Of a DNA stretch of 64,000 nt, positions 1-10,642 are shown in pieces. Source of the stretch: Rhizomys pruinosus (Eukaryota > Chordata > Mammalia > Rodentia > Spalacidae); the NCBI GenBank assembly GCA_009823505.1, contig VZQC01001008.1:3227526-3291525 (forward strand), written 5' to 3'. Below the pieces are notes generated by a model. That model worked only from the letters and a program-made list of their open reading frames with translations, made no database searches and was not told the origin of the DNA. The position numbers were made by a program, and so were the translations under genes. Within the stretch, counting starts at the first letter, position 1. Every line of letters starts with the position of its first letter.

Positions 1-99
1 CACACGCACACACACACAGCAGCTGGGCAGCACCAGCTGGGCCTTACACACACACACACACATACACGCACGCATGCACGCACGCACGCACACACACAC
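1..99. repeat. (CA)n / (CACG)n microsatellite
   Basis: Two CA/CG-alternating runs (1-18 and about 47-99) are separated by a short unique spacer. The array starts at or before the window edge. Confidence 0.9.
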
Positions 100-1363
100 C
101 TCAGCCAAGCTGTACCAGACCAAACAGCCCTCCTGCCCAAATGAAATAAATCCATCCACCTGCTTGCCCCTCTCTACTCTAGTCATTATCTGCAAGGTAC
201 TTTGATGACTGAAATTGAGGGCTGCAGGTAGGCAGTTTTGATGAGGTAACTGGGATCAAAAAAGAGGATCAAGGTTGTCACTAGGGTCTGTCATGGGAGT
301 CAGCCTCAGCCATCACAGTCTAGTGTTTGCAGATTTCTGTGTCCACGTCAGAGCTGCTCCTGGCCTTTCTCTGGTTCCTCCCCTGAGGCCTCACGGTGCA
401 GGACTGCCAGGTTCTCCCTGTACAGGTGGGGACTAAGGCTAGGAACCCCCTCATCCTGAGTTACAGAGGGGCCAGTAAAGGCAGCCCTGTTGGGGGTAGT
501 TTGCTTTGCAGCCTCTTCCTGTGCTCTGGGCACTGCTCCCTGGCTAAAAGTTACGACTGCTTGCTCTTGCCATGGTTACTGATTGTGTGATTATCTGTCA
601 GCACGTAGTGCCCACGGCAGTCTGTTTCTGCAGGATAGAGAACTTCTATGTTGAGGGGAGGTGGGGAAGCCATAGCCTTTCCCACTTCTTCCTGGGCCAC
701 TGGCCCCTCCATTGTAGAGAAGGCTGCAGAGATTGCTGAGCATTACCTCCTGGCCTTTCATAGGTCACTTGGGGGCCCCAGGCACCCTCTATGCAGGGCC
801 TGTGCTCACCTCCCAGCTCCACAGAAGGCCGGCCCCTTGGAGCAGGACACAGGGTTCCTGGCTCCTATTTGACTTCAGAACGATTATAATGGAAGATGAG
901 CAGCATCCATTTAATCCAGCCTATAGCTGTGCACTTGGACCCTTTCCAGTTTCTGGCTGTTACAAACAGATCTGCAAAGAACTACCTCTAACATACGTCA
1001 TTTTGTGCACGTGAGAATCTTTGTAGAACAAATTCCTAGAAGTAACATTACTGGAAAATAAGTGTGTGCACCGTGTGGTAAGTATGAGCAAGGCCCCAAA
1101 CTCAATGTTTTATCTGGATTATTTTATTTCATCTCACTGAGACCCTAAAACAGAGGCCATTCTTACCTTCTTTCAAAGACAAGTGGAGGACAAAAGAAAT
1201 CCGGAAAATTGTAATTCACTGTTGAGACTACTGTGGTGGGACAAGGAACAAACCGGAAGGAGCTCATCTATGGACACCTGGGCCTGCCCTGGTCAGTAGG
1301 TACTGGTCATGGGATCCATTTCCTTCACTCATTCCTCAAGCCCCATTCAAGCTTCGCCTGCCG

Positions 1364-1434
1364 GGGCCCAGGACTGACCCTCCTTGGAGCCCAGGACTGA
1401 CCCTCCTTGGGGCCCAGGACTGACCCTCCTTGGA
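1364..1434. repeat. 23-bp tandem repeat, three copies
   Basis: The motif CCCAGGACTGACCCTCCTTG recurs with a 23-base period (CCCA at 1367, 1390 and 1413). Only one base varies between copies. Confidence 0.85.
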
Positions 1435-2721
1435 CCCCCAAGGCTCCCCCTGCAGCCTGGTCCTGGCCTCCCCTTGGCCCTTCCAGGCCCTAGCCTAGGA
1501 GCTACAAAATGCTGTCCTTGGCCAGCCACCTGCAATTCAGGGTGTGTCTTTTGGCTTCAGCTTCCTTTCTTGGCTCCTGTCACTTTCCAGTAAGACTGTG
1601 GGTTCCAAAGAGTAAAGCAGAGAGGCCTGTGGCAGGCCTGGGGGAGGACAATGGAAGAGGCTGGGCCTGTGCTGGGACTCAGGAACCGCAGGCTGGCTTC
1701 ATCTGAATTACAAAATGGTTAGCAGGCAGGCCAGGCGGGCTGCTAGCTCCGCCTGCATTTGCATGACAAAAGTGGTTGCCCAACGGCTCTCTGGGGGCTT
1801 TGTTGTGCTCTGGCTGCCTCCACCAGCACAGCCTAGGGAATTGTTCCCCAGCACAGGTCGTTCCCTGGCTCCACAGCTACCCCAGTGACAAAGCCACATT
1901 GTAAGGCTAGTAGCAGCTGCCAGCACCTGCTCCCAGCCCGCTGTTGTCCAGGGCCCCCGCCATGCACCCGCTGCCCTCACTAAGGCTCAGACCCAAGGGC
2001 TGCCGTGTCACCCATAACACTATGCTGGTAAGAGAACCTTGGATCATCCTTCAAGGGCCTGAAGAGTTGGCTCATGCTGGGTAATGGCGAAGACTCCAAG
2101 TGCCAGTGGTGGACAGTGACCCTAAATTTAGAAGAGGAAAGAAAAGTGCATGTTACAGGTGTCCTGGCTGTGCCAGGAAATTACATTCTTGGCTATGTTG
2201 CTTATTGTGGACATTTCCTATGCTTTTCACATGGGAAGCAAAACAGCTCAGAGAGGCTTACTAGCTGCCCCGAGTCACCCAGCAAGCCTTCAGGCAGAAA
2301 GCCAAGGTTCCAGGGGCTCAGGACCTAGGCATGTTGCCAAGGCCAGGGCCCCCTTCCCCTTCCTTAGCTTGCTTCTCCCTCCTTTTCCTTCCTAGCTTCC
2401 TCACTCGGGTAGACAAGCACATGGTCCTCTGCCCTTGCCAAAGCCCTTGGACAGACATTGCCTCCCTCCTTGGTGTTGCCCTCTGGCTGAGCTTCCTGCC
2501 CCTGAGTATCCCTTGTTGGTCTTGGGCTGCTTTGGTTTGCCACTTTCAACACACAAAAATGCCCTTGTCCTTGGTTCGAAGTTCTCACCCACATCTCCCC
2601 TTCCCCGGAAGTCCTTCCTGAGTGCCACCTGTCTGCACACTCCCCTGTCCTGGCACTGTGCATTTTGGCCCTGGTACCTAGCCCAGAAGCCACACCTTAA
2701 TGCCTACTATCAGCCAACACC

Positions 2722-2747
2722 CACAGTCTAAATTGCTTTAGACTGTG
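2722..2747. repeat. Perfect 11-bp inverted repeat, 4-base loop
   Basis: CACAGTCTAAA (2722-2732) is exactly complementary to TTTAGACTGTG (2737-2747), with TTGC between them. Confidence 0.85.
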
Positions 2748-2969
2748 ATCCATATGAGAACCATGCTGCTACTCTGACATGCAGGAGACGTATTTAACCA
2801 TGCCCGGGGCTTCAGCTAACCTGGAGGGGCACAGGGTTGTACTGGCCACAAAGGTAAAATTGTACACATGTAAGCCTCTCTTGAGGCCTTGACAAAGACA
2901 TGAACTGTGCAGGGCGATCTTCGCAGGGGGATGGGACAGGTGCATCTACTTGGAATGGTAAAGGTGGTA

Positions 2970-3210
2970 TTAGAGTAGCAAATAGTCCCATAAGATTAGC
3001 TGGTCAACACTATAAAATCAGAGCCAGGGCTCGGTGTGGTGGCGCATGCCTTTAATCCCAGCACTTGGGAAACAGAGGCAGGCGGATCTCTGGGAGTTCA
3101 AGGCCAGCTTGGAGACCCTGTCTCAAAAAAGACAAAAAAAAAGACTATGAAATCAATGTTAGAGTAGCAAAAACCCCATAAGATTAGCTGGTCAACACTC
3201 TAAAATCTCT
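2970..3210. repeat. 54-bp tandem duplication split by a B1
   Basis: The block starting TTAGAGTAGCAAA at 2970 recurs at 3159 over about 50 bases with few mismatches. The two copies enclose a B1. Removing the B1 and one target copy brings them into direct tandem. Confidence 0.8.
3021..3143 (+). mobile_element. B1 SINE, internally deleted
   Basis: It begins near a GGTGTGGTGGCGCATGCC head and ends in the GACCCTGTCTC tail with an A-rich run. The middle (CTGGTCTACAGAG region) is missing. A 12-bp target duplication ACTATAAAATCA / ACTATGAAATCA flanks it. Confidence 0.9.
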
Positions 3211-3466
3211 AGTCCAGCTACTGAAAGACCCACCTTTCTAGCTCCACTGGTCAATCAGCTGGTCATAGGACCACCCCTGCGAAGGCAGTTTCTACCTTAA
3301 GTCATACTAAATAGATGGGTGGACTACCTAGTGTGTTAATGAGATGGTGAACTTTTCCTGCCTTGAATCTTGCCTCCTAGCACAGTGCTTCTGGCCCAGG
3401 CCACAGGCATGGAGCTCTCCATAAATTTGCTTGTTTTTCTGAATTGTTCAGAAAAGTGTAATCTCT

Positions 3467-3518
3467 CTTCTTCTTCTTCTTCTTCTTCTTCTTCTTCTTC
3501 TTCTTCTTCTTCTTCTTC
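3467..3518. repeat. (TTC)17 microsatellite
   Basis: An uninterrupted TTC tract of about 52 bases, homopurine on the other strand and able to form triplex DNA. Confidence 0.95.
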
Positions 3519-3544
3519 ATATCCCCCTTCTTTTTTTTAAAAAA

Positions 3545-3690
3545 ATTTTTTTTTTTTTGAGAAAGGGTCTCCCTGCAGCCCCAACTGACCCAGAACTCAC
3601 TATGTATACCAGGCTGACCTTGAAGTCAGAGATCCGCCTGCCTCTGCCTTCCCAGTGCTGGGATTAAAGGTGTGTACCACCACACCCAGC
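3545..3690 (-). mobile_element. B1 SINE
   Basis: A poly-T start, the GGGTCTCCCTGCAG core and the GGGATTAAAGGTGTG...CCACACCCAGC end show a full-length, diverged minus-strand B1. Confidence 0.9.
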
Positions 3691-3702
3691 TTCCACTCTT
3701 AA

Positions 3703-3708
3703 ATTATT

Positions 3709-3747
<39 letters not shown>

Positions 3748-3750
3748 TTT
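3703..3750. repeat. (TTTA)n microsatellite
   Basis: About twelve TTTA units fill the gap between two minus-strand B1s. It is probably the expanded A-rich tail (reversed) of the B1 that follows. Confidence 0.9.
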
Positions 3751-3880
3751 CGGTATTTTTGAGACAGGGTCTCCCTTTAGTCCCAGGTGGCCTGGAGCCT
3801 GCTCTGTAGACCAGGGTGGCCTTGAACTTGCAGAGATATGCCTGCTTCTGCCTCCCCAGGGCTGGGATCAAAGGTGCACT
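3751..3880 (-). mobile_element. B1 SINE
   Basis: The TTTTTGAGACAGGGTCTCCC start and GGGCTGGGATCAAAGGTGCA end mark a minus-strand B1 lacking the last bases of its head. Confidence 0.88.
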
Positions 3881-5032
3881 TTCACTCTTAAATTGTTTTA
3901 TGAATGAGACTAAGAAGGCTCTAAGGGGATGCTCTTTCTCCCTGTTGCAGTGGGGAGGGGCCGTGCACTCAGTATTACCCCTGGGGCAGAAGAACTGTGC
4001 CTTGAACCTGGAAACAGCTGGATCAGATAGGTTCCCCTCAAAACAGAGACCTCTTTCTACAGGACACAGCCTGTCAAGTCCCCTGGGGAGGTTCCTCTCC
4101 CTCTCTCCCTAGGATCTCCTTCTGGGGCCCCTTACTTTCAAACATAACCAAGAAACACTGAGCCCTTGGTACCCCTGGCACAGCAGAGGGGAGGGGGTCC
4201 TGGAAGAGCCTTGGCAAAGCTCCTGAGTGAAAGCTTGTGCCCAACTGGTGGAATGAACCCACAATCCAAAGAGCCCACACCTCTGGAGAATCAACTCTTA
4301 GCCTTTCTCTCAGAGAGGATGAGAAGCAAGAAACCAACCATTGTGTGGGAGGCCCCCAAGGAGAGGCTGCAGGTGGACGGGTTGGAAGGGTGCAGGAGAA
4401 GGCTGGGTTACCATGAGCCTTAGTACCACAGCCAGAAAAAATAGGCTAGCCTGGATGTCCCTAGGTGGGTAAATCAATGTTATCAGAAGAAGAGAGAGTC
4501 CTACAGTTGGAGGGAGGAAGTTAGGGAAGACCCCTTTAGAGCCAAAATACACCCTCCCCTCCATCCCTGTGAGGAGCCTGTGGGGTCAAGTCCCCTCACC
4601 CAGTTTCACAATGAGAGACAAACAGGTGACTCTCTCAAGGAAAGCCTGGACAGTCTCAGAGGCCAGCAGGATTTACTCAGAAGTCTTTAAGCTTCTGCTC
4701 CTCCTGGGTAGGGGAAAAACAAAAACAGAAACAAAAACACAACAACAACTAAACATCACCAGAGGAGTCCCTCGGATAGCCAGTCAGACCTTCAAAGGTA
4801 ACCGGTATGTAACTGAGTTCCCAAATCGTGCCGTTGTCCAACAACCTGGATCAGAAAGCAATGTGCAATATGATGCCAGGCGGTGGCTGGTGTGGTGAGT
4901 GCCCTGGGCTCCCTCCCAGCTCCGCTCACATCCCTGGTGCTGGCAGGAGCGCTCTCCACAGCCAACAGGAGAAGCCGAGTCTGGGGATCTGCTGCTGGGG
5001 GTGCAGGGCACCTGCTGCCACCGTCTTCTGAC
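3881..5032. other. Unique flank, no gene recognised
   Basis: I see no coding, RNA or repeat signal I can name in this stretch. Confidence 0.5.
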
Positions 5033-5194
5033 TTTTTATTTTTTATTTTTTGTCTTTTTGAGACAGGGTCTCCCTTTAGTCCCAGCTGGCCTGGAACTTG
5101 CTATGGAGACCTGGCTGGCCTTGAACTCACAGAGATCCACCTGCCTCTGCCTTCTGAGAGCTGGAATTAAAGGTGTGGGCCACCACGCCTGGCT
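5033..5194 (-). mobile_element. B1 SINE
   Basis: A minus-strand B1, full length and moderately diverged, from TTTTTGTCTTTTTGAGACAG to CCACCACGCCTGGCT. Confidence 0.92.
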
Positions 5195-5403
5195 GACTTT
5201 TGATTTTTACTGCAGATCCTGAGCCATGGTAGGTGCCTCCAGGGTAGAAAGCTACATTTTGTGGACGGTGATCAGCAGTGAGAAGCATCCAGCCCACCCA
5301 CCTTCTAGCCCAAGGAGGGCCATCTCCAGAAATCTGATAATGGAGACCCTGGTCCTTTAAGAGAAGAGACTGTTGACTGTATTCTCCTACTTGCAGCCCA
5401 AAT

Positions 5404-5405
<2 letters not shown>

Positions 5406-5444
<39 letters not shown>
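5406..5444. repeat. (GT)n microsatellite
   Basis: About 19 GT units without interruption. Confidence 0.95.
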
Positions 5445-5445
<1 letters not shown>

Positions 5446-5554
5446 TTGTGTGATAGGAGATGGAATTCAGAGCCTTACATATCACTTACATTCTGCACTG
5501 AGCTAACCTCCTAGTCCCAGAGCATTTATAACTATAAACTGGGCTGAGAAACTA

Positions 5555-5935
5555 TGCTGTCTTTATAGTCAGCTTGACACAATGAAGAATCACCTGAGAA
5601 GGGAGACTCAGTGAGGAAATGTCTAGGTTAGCTTGGCCTGTGGGCACGCTTGTGAGGGGTTTTCTTAACTGGGTTAACTGAGGTAGGAAGCCTCACCCTG
5701 AATGGGGTGGCACCATTTCCTGGCCTAGGCCCTGTACTTAATGAAATCAGGGAAGAGCTGAGAAGTAGCATGCATTCATTGCTTCTGCTGTTCACTGTGA
5801 ATATGATGTGACCAGCTGCTCCCAGGTCCTGCCGCCTTGATTTCCCTGCAGAGATAAGCAGTAGCCTGGAATCGTGAGCTCCTAAGTTGCTTTGTCAGGG
5901 TATTTTACCACAGCAACAGGAACCAAAACTAAAAG
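5555..5935 (+). mobile_element. Rodent dispersed repeat (CAGCTTGACAC... family), family name not assigned
   Basis: The segment shares a head (CAGCTTGACAC), a middle (GGTGGCACCATTTCCTGG) and a tail (TTAAGTTGCTTTTGT-like) with copies at 59950-60243 (+), 23298-23488 (-) and 42448-42762 (-). It is a familiar rodent interspersed repeat, but I could not attach a Repbase name with certainty. Confidence 0.6.
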
Positions 5936-6044
5936 AAACTTGGAATCAGAGCAAGGCTCCAGCAGCCGCCCTGGTGTGGCCTGTGTCTGCCTGCTGTCAT
6001 CAGAATGGCTTTCAGTCCCCACTGATGGTAGCAAGACGTCAGAG

Positions 6045-6375
6045 ACTATGCGGTTTAAACAGCAGATACTTGTTTTCACAGTCCTGGAACCTGGGAAGAC
6101 AGAAGTCCAAAGTCAAGTTCCCATAGCAGAATAAGTATCTGCTGGGCCATCCTTAGCTCATAGATGGTATACTGCTTCTCTCACGGGCAAGAGTCTCTGT
6201 ATCTCCTTGTCTCTGTCTCTATCTTCCCCTCTTCTTACAAGGCACTGATCCCATCACTATGGGATCACTTTCAAGCCCCTCAAAGGCTCCCTCTCCTAAT
6301 ACTATCACATGGGAAGGCTTAGAGCTTCAACATATAAACTTGGGGGAGACTCAGTCCAGTCTATAGCCATTTAGG
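6045..6375 (-). mobile_element. MLT1-like ERVL-MaLR LTR relic
   Basis: The order of phrases is that of a reversed MLT1 LTR: TTCACAGTCCTGGAACCTGG, AAGTCCAAAGTCAAG, CACTGATCCCATCACTATGGG, then CCTAATACTATCACATGGG and TTCAACATATAAACTTGGGG. It is ancient, non-coding and diverged. Confidence 0.6.
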
Positions 6376-8350
6376 AGAGCATAAATACATTTATGGGGTC
6401 TTTGTGGGGACCAGACGAACTGAAAAGCCTGAATGTTTGATGTTATCAATGGGCAGACAGAGATTAACACCTGGACCCATCTGTATCCCCCAGACACATC
6501 CGTGGTACATGCTCACCACTCAGCAGCACCCCAGCTTAGGACATTTGTCTTTAAAGAATGAGCTACTGCTAGTAGAAGATCTGGTATGTGTTTGGCTCCC
6601 AGCCTATCTAGGTTACAGAGAACTTTTGGAATAATATGATAAGAAGAAAAATCAGGGCCATTTTGCTATGGCCCTAAGTTGAAGAGTGGCTGCTGCCCAT
6701 ACTCTATCAGCACAGTAGCCTTCTGTAAGCTCAGCACTATGCAGAGCCCATCCTGAGACCAAGGGATGAGGGACATATCTTCTCATCCTGTGACCACCCA
6801 CCAGAAAGGAATGCCAAGACTCTGGTTTAGGATACTGATGGCAGATGGTCAAGGTCACCAGTTGTATCTAGCCTACACAAAGAGGCCTGGGCCTCTTTGG
6901 GAAACCCCTGGACACTTCCTGACCCTGCCGATTGCTATTTACTATAGTCCTGCTCAGCAGATAGGATCATTGAGCCTACCTGGGCAATGTACCAGGCTCA
7001 CCTGCTCACCAGGGTGTTCAGGGTGGCCTGCTGTGAAAACCACTGGTAGGGCCAATGTCTGCCACAGGTCTGTCCCTAAAGACACAGAGGTTCAGCAGAA
7101 GGCGCTGAGTCCACTGTGTGGGTAGAGCCCAGCAGGGACCTGCAGACCAGGAAAGAATGGAGCCGGGAGCTCGGCTGGCCCTGGCTGTCAGCCCTCAGGG
7201 TACCTAACTGTCTTCTTCCTCCCCAAGTCTCAGGGAGTTCCAAGGCCCCTTTGCAGGTGCAGGCCCAGGTCTAGCTAATGCCAGGGCACAGTCCTGCTGG
7301 TAAAGAGAGAGTTCTTTCTCCTCCCACAAAGAAGCCCAGAGTAGGCCACAGGTAGGTGCTACCCTGTCGCTGCAGCCAGGCTCTAGCTCTTAGGTTGGGG
7401 CTGGAGGGAAAGGAAGGCTGCAAAGGCCCTTCTCCTGGTGTAGTGGTTTCTTGAAAATCACATAACACTGGGCCCTTGGAGCCCACTCGCTGAATGCAGT
7501 CAGCTGGCATGGTGTAAGGGAGACTGGGAGACTGAGCCACAGTGGGGCCCAGGGAGGACAGGCACACAACAGGACACATCAGGGTGGAGCAAGTCTCTCC
7601 CAAGAGCTACCTCCCCTCCCTGTGTCCCTCAGGGAACTGGCCTTGTGTGCAAACTCTGGAGCCGACAATTGAACCAGAAATCCCTCCCACGGCTGCACAG
7701 ATTCTCAAAGTGCACAGGTTTGGAAGCTGAGACCTGGCTTATCTTGGCACAGGTGAAATTAGTCTTTAAAGGAAAAATATCCCTCTCAAAGATGAAGCTA
7801 TTCTCCTGGAAGGAGGTCAGGAGGCCAGTTTCCCTGATGTCCTGTGAGTACTGAAAGTGAGTCCTTATAACACAGTGAGTACTGTGTTATAAGGACAAGC
7901 CACACCCAGACCACGTTCTTGAAGTTCCATCGTGCTGGTTCCGGCACAGTCTCTTGCTTCACCACCCTTCCTTCTAGAACATCACCACCTCTATGAAGAG
8001 GTGAGTCTAAGCCCTCACTTCCCCTGACCCTGGGTGGCCTGTGACTGCCCGACTCACAGAGCTCTGTGGAAGAGTTGCCATATGATGTGCAGAGGCCACA
8101 TGCTCTCCTGGGATTTTCACCCTTGGAACACATGCAGCATGCTGTGAGAAAGCTCAAGGCCCCATCTCACTGCTGGGCTCCAGCTCTGAGGGAGGGGCCA
8201 GGGGGTGGGCACCATCTTGGAACTGGGTAGATATGCTCTAGCACTGCAGGCTGCCTGGCTCAGCACTGATAATTGCCCTTCCCTATATTTGTCCAAGTAG
8301 TAGGGTTGTGAGAAAACTAAATGTTGGTGGTTGTTATTAAGACACTGCAT
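6376..8350. other. Unique flank, no gene recognised
   Basis: About 2 kb without a recognisable repeat apart from a perfect hairpin at 7861-7896. Open frames here are short and unlike known proteins. Confidence 0.5.
7861..7896. repeat. Perfect 16-bp inverted repeat, 4-base loop
   Basis: GTCCTTATAACACAGT (7861-7876) is exactly complementary to ACTGTGTTATAAGGAC (7881-7896), around the loop GAGT. Confidence 0.95.
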
Positions 8351-8353
8351 TAA

Positions 8354-8460
8354 GGGCTGGTAAGATGGTTCAGTGGGAAGAGGCACTTGCCTCTAAGCCT
8401 GATGTTTGAGCTGGGTGGCAACGATAGGCCTCCACCTGCACGCTGATCTGAGCTCTAGCC
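8354..8460 (+). mobile_element. tRNA-derived SINE fragment (B2/B4-type head)
   Basis: It opens with GGGCTGGTAAGATGGTTCAG and continues with a tRNA-like GGCACTTGCCTCTAAGCCTGA. The B-box region is decayed and no 3' tail is clear. Confidence 0.55.
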
Positions 8461-9291
8461 CTGGGTCAGGGAAGCAGGCTGCAGTAGGGTGAGGATGTCT
8501 GGCCAGCCCCATGGAGAGGCCCAAGTGACCAGAAATGTCCCTGCTAAAAACCACCCCCAAATTACCAGCCATTACAGAGGCCAGTCCTCCAGTCCCAAAC
8601 AGGCCTTAGGCTACCACAGTCCCAGCCAATGTCACAACTGCAGTCTCCTAAGAGACCACCAACTATCCTCCCCCAAGTTTAGCCACTCCTAAATCCACAG
8701 TGAGTGAGTGAAGTACTAATAATTACTGTGATTTTGAGCCTCTCACTTCTGGGAATTTTGTTATGCAGGAGTAGCTGCCTAATGACAAACAATTGGCAAT
8801 AGTGGTCACTGTGCCTGGGGCATCAGGGGATGGATGAGAGATCACAGGAAGCCAAGGAAAAACAGCTTTCTCTGAAGACAGTGGTGATGATCGGTACTTA
8901 AAAAAGTTTTGAAACATACTTCAAATTAAATAATGCTACAAGAAGGAGGTGCTGAAGCACGGGACTGGAGAACATCAGAGAGGCCAGGTCTGCAGTAGCC
9001 AGAGTACCTGCTATTTCCCTAAGGGGGAATGTGGACCCCATGTGGAGAGTGGACAGAGAGCCAGATACCAGAAGCACCTCAGGCAGAGAGACATTGAGAC
9101 TACAGGTCAATCCCCATGTCTAACAGGAGACTGGGTGGGGGTCCCTTGCAGGTGCTTCTGCTTGTTGAGGAGCACAGACCTCAGCCTTGGGCCACCTTGA
9201 CTCCATCAGGGTTGAGGAGAGGGCTGAGGGGTCTTCCTCGAAGATTCAGATCTACCAGTCATTTCATAGTTCACAATGTCCCAGTGTGTTC
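8461..9291. other. Unique flank, nothing recognised
   Basis: No gene, RNA or named repeat seen. Confidence 0.45.
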
Positions 9292-9524
9292 TTTTTTTAA
9301 ATTTTTTAAAAATTTATTATTTTTATGTGTATTGAGTATACTGTCTGCATGTAGGTTGGTGCACCTGTGTGATGCAGTGCCTCAGAGGTCAGAAGAGGGC
9401 TTCATATTCCCCTGGAACTAGAGTTAAAGATGGTTCTTAGCCACCATGTGGGTGCTGGGAATCAAACCCAGGTCCTCTGCAAGAGCAGTCGGTGCTCTTA
9501 ACCGCTGAGCCATCTCTCCAGCCC
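9292..9524 (-). mobile_element. B2 SINE (type without the 17-bp internal duplication)
   Basis: A T-rich start, the GTCTGCATGTAGGTTGGTGCACC tail region in part, and the CCATCTCTCCAGCCCC end. The target duplication is CCCAGTGTGTTCTT (9279-9292) / CCCAGTATGTTCTT (9525-9538). The middle reads GGAACTAGAGTTAAAGATGG, the short form. Confidence 0.93.
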
Positions 9525-9539
9525 CCCAGTATGTTCTTG

Positions 9540-10463
9540 TTACTAATATGTCCCTGGTTTGTTTTCTGTTGCTTCCGGAACCAGAACACCGATGACCCGT
9601 ATCAGGCTATGTCTTGCTGCATCCAACATGGCTGAGGGCATGGCACCAGGAATCGACAGGTTTGCAGAGTATGTGGCAAAGCAGAGAACTCAAATGCAGA
9701 GTCCTGGTCATCTACTAGTCCAACCTTTTGACATGCTTGCTGTAGCTGGGCCAAGTTTCCATCACATGAAATTTGGGTTCCCAAAGTACAATGCTATGTA
9801 ACAATCACAAGCAAAGGCCCAAGGCATCCATCCCAGGCTTTGGTCTCTGAGAAGTCTGTCCCAGCTCTGGAAGGCAGGGGCTCCATTATTGGGTAAGGGC
9901 CCTCTAGTCTCCAGGAAGGAGCAGTCCAGAGCCTGCTGTCCAGTTCCACGGCAGAAATTATTTCGGTACTTGCAGGAAATGGCTTGAGGTTGCCTCTTGT
10001 AGGTTTCTAGTTACCTAAAACTCTAAAATCTGATTAGTTTTCTCGCTCTCCTTCCCTTTCCTTAGGGAAAGCCAGCATTTTTCTTCTGGGCCTATCAATA
10101 GCCCTGATTGTGCAGCCTGCTTTACATATGAAAGAAGCTTCCTACCTCAGACCAAACAGAAAGCTGGGTTCCCAGCTGCCAGAGACAGAACCAATCCCAA
10201 CTGTAGTTTGGAAATATTTTAAAGCAACTTGTTGCATGATAAAAATCAGGCTTAAAAAAAAATCAGGCTTAAATAGCTGCTAACTCCTTTAATGCATCTC
10301 ATTCCAGAGCATGTGCGAACCCGTGACACAAGGAGAGCTTAGAGGACATGAAGGGTGGCTTTACCCTGTCCCTACATTGACATGCAGGCAGGCTGCCTCG
10401 CCCTGGTTAGAGATCTGCACCAAGCGCAGGCTTAGTCCACAATTCATATCAACACATGCGCTG
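9540..10463. other. Unique flank, nothing recognised
   Basis: A 243-base open frame at 9559-9801 was considered and rejected as a gene. There are no repeats I can name. Confidence 0.45.
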
Positions 10464-10642
10464 AGCTTTCACCTGATGCCAGGTAAGGCCGGTAGCTCCT
10501 CACCTTAGCTTTCACCTGATGCCAGGTAAGGCCGGTAGCTCCTCGCCTTAGCTTTCACCTGATGCCAGGTAAGGCCGGTAGCTCCTCACCTTAGCTTTCA
10601 CCTGATGCCAGGTAAGGCCGGTAGCTCCTCGCCTTAGCTTTA
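10464..10642. repeat. 43-bp minisatellite, 4.2 copies, with 86-bp higher-order period
   Basis: Units start with AGCTTTCACCTGATGCC at 10464, 10507, 10550 and 10593, and a partial unit starts at 10636. The only change between full units is A or G in CTCCTC(A/G)CCTTAG, which alternates A, G, A, G. Confidence 0.97.

Larger units (their letters stand above)
100..2969. other. Unique flank, no gene recognised
   Basis: Only short random open frames occur here, without similarity I recognise. The exceptions are a 23-bp tandem repeat and a small inverted repeat, listed separately. Confidence 0.6.

Noticed and set aside
2970..3210. Very long (about 50 bp) target duplication of a B1
   Set aside because: The true 12-bp target duplication lies inside; the longer repeat is an older tandem duplication.
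9559..9801. 80-codon frame as a possible processed pseudogene
   Set aside because: I could not relate the translation to any protein. There is no poly-A tail and no target duplication.
10464..10642. CRISPR-like array
   Set aside because: Units are directly adjacent with no variable spacers, and the context is mammalian; it is a minisatellite.
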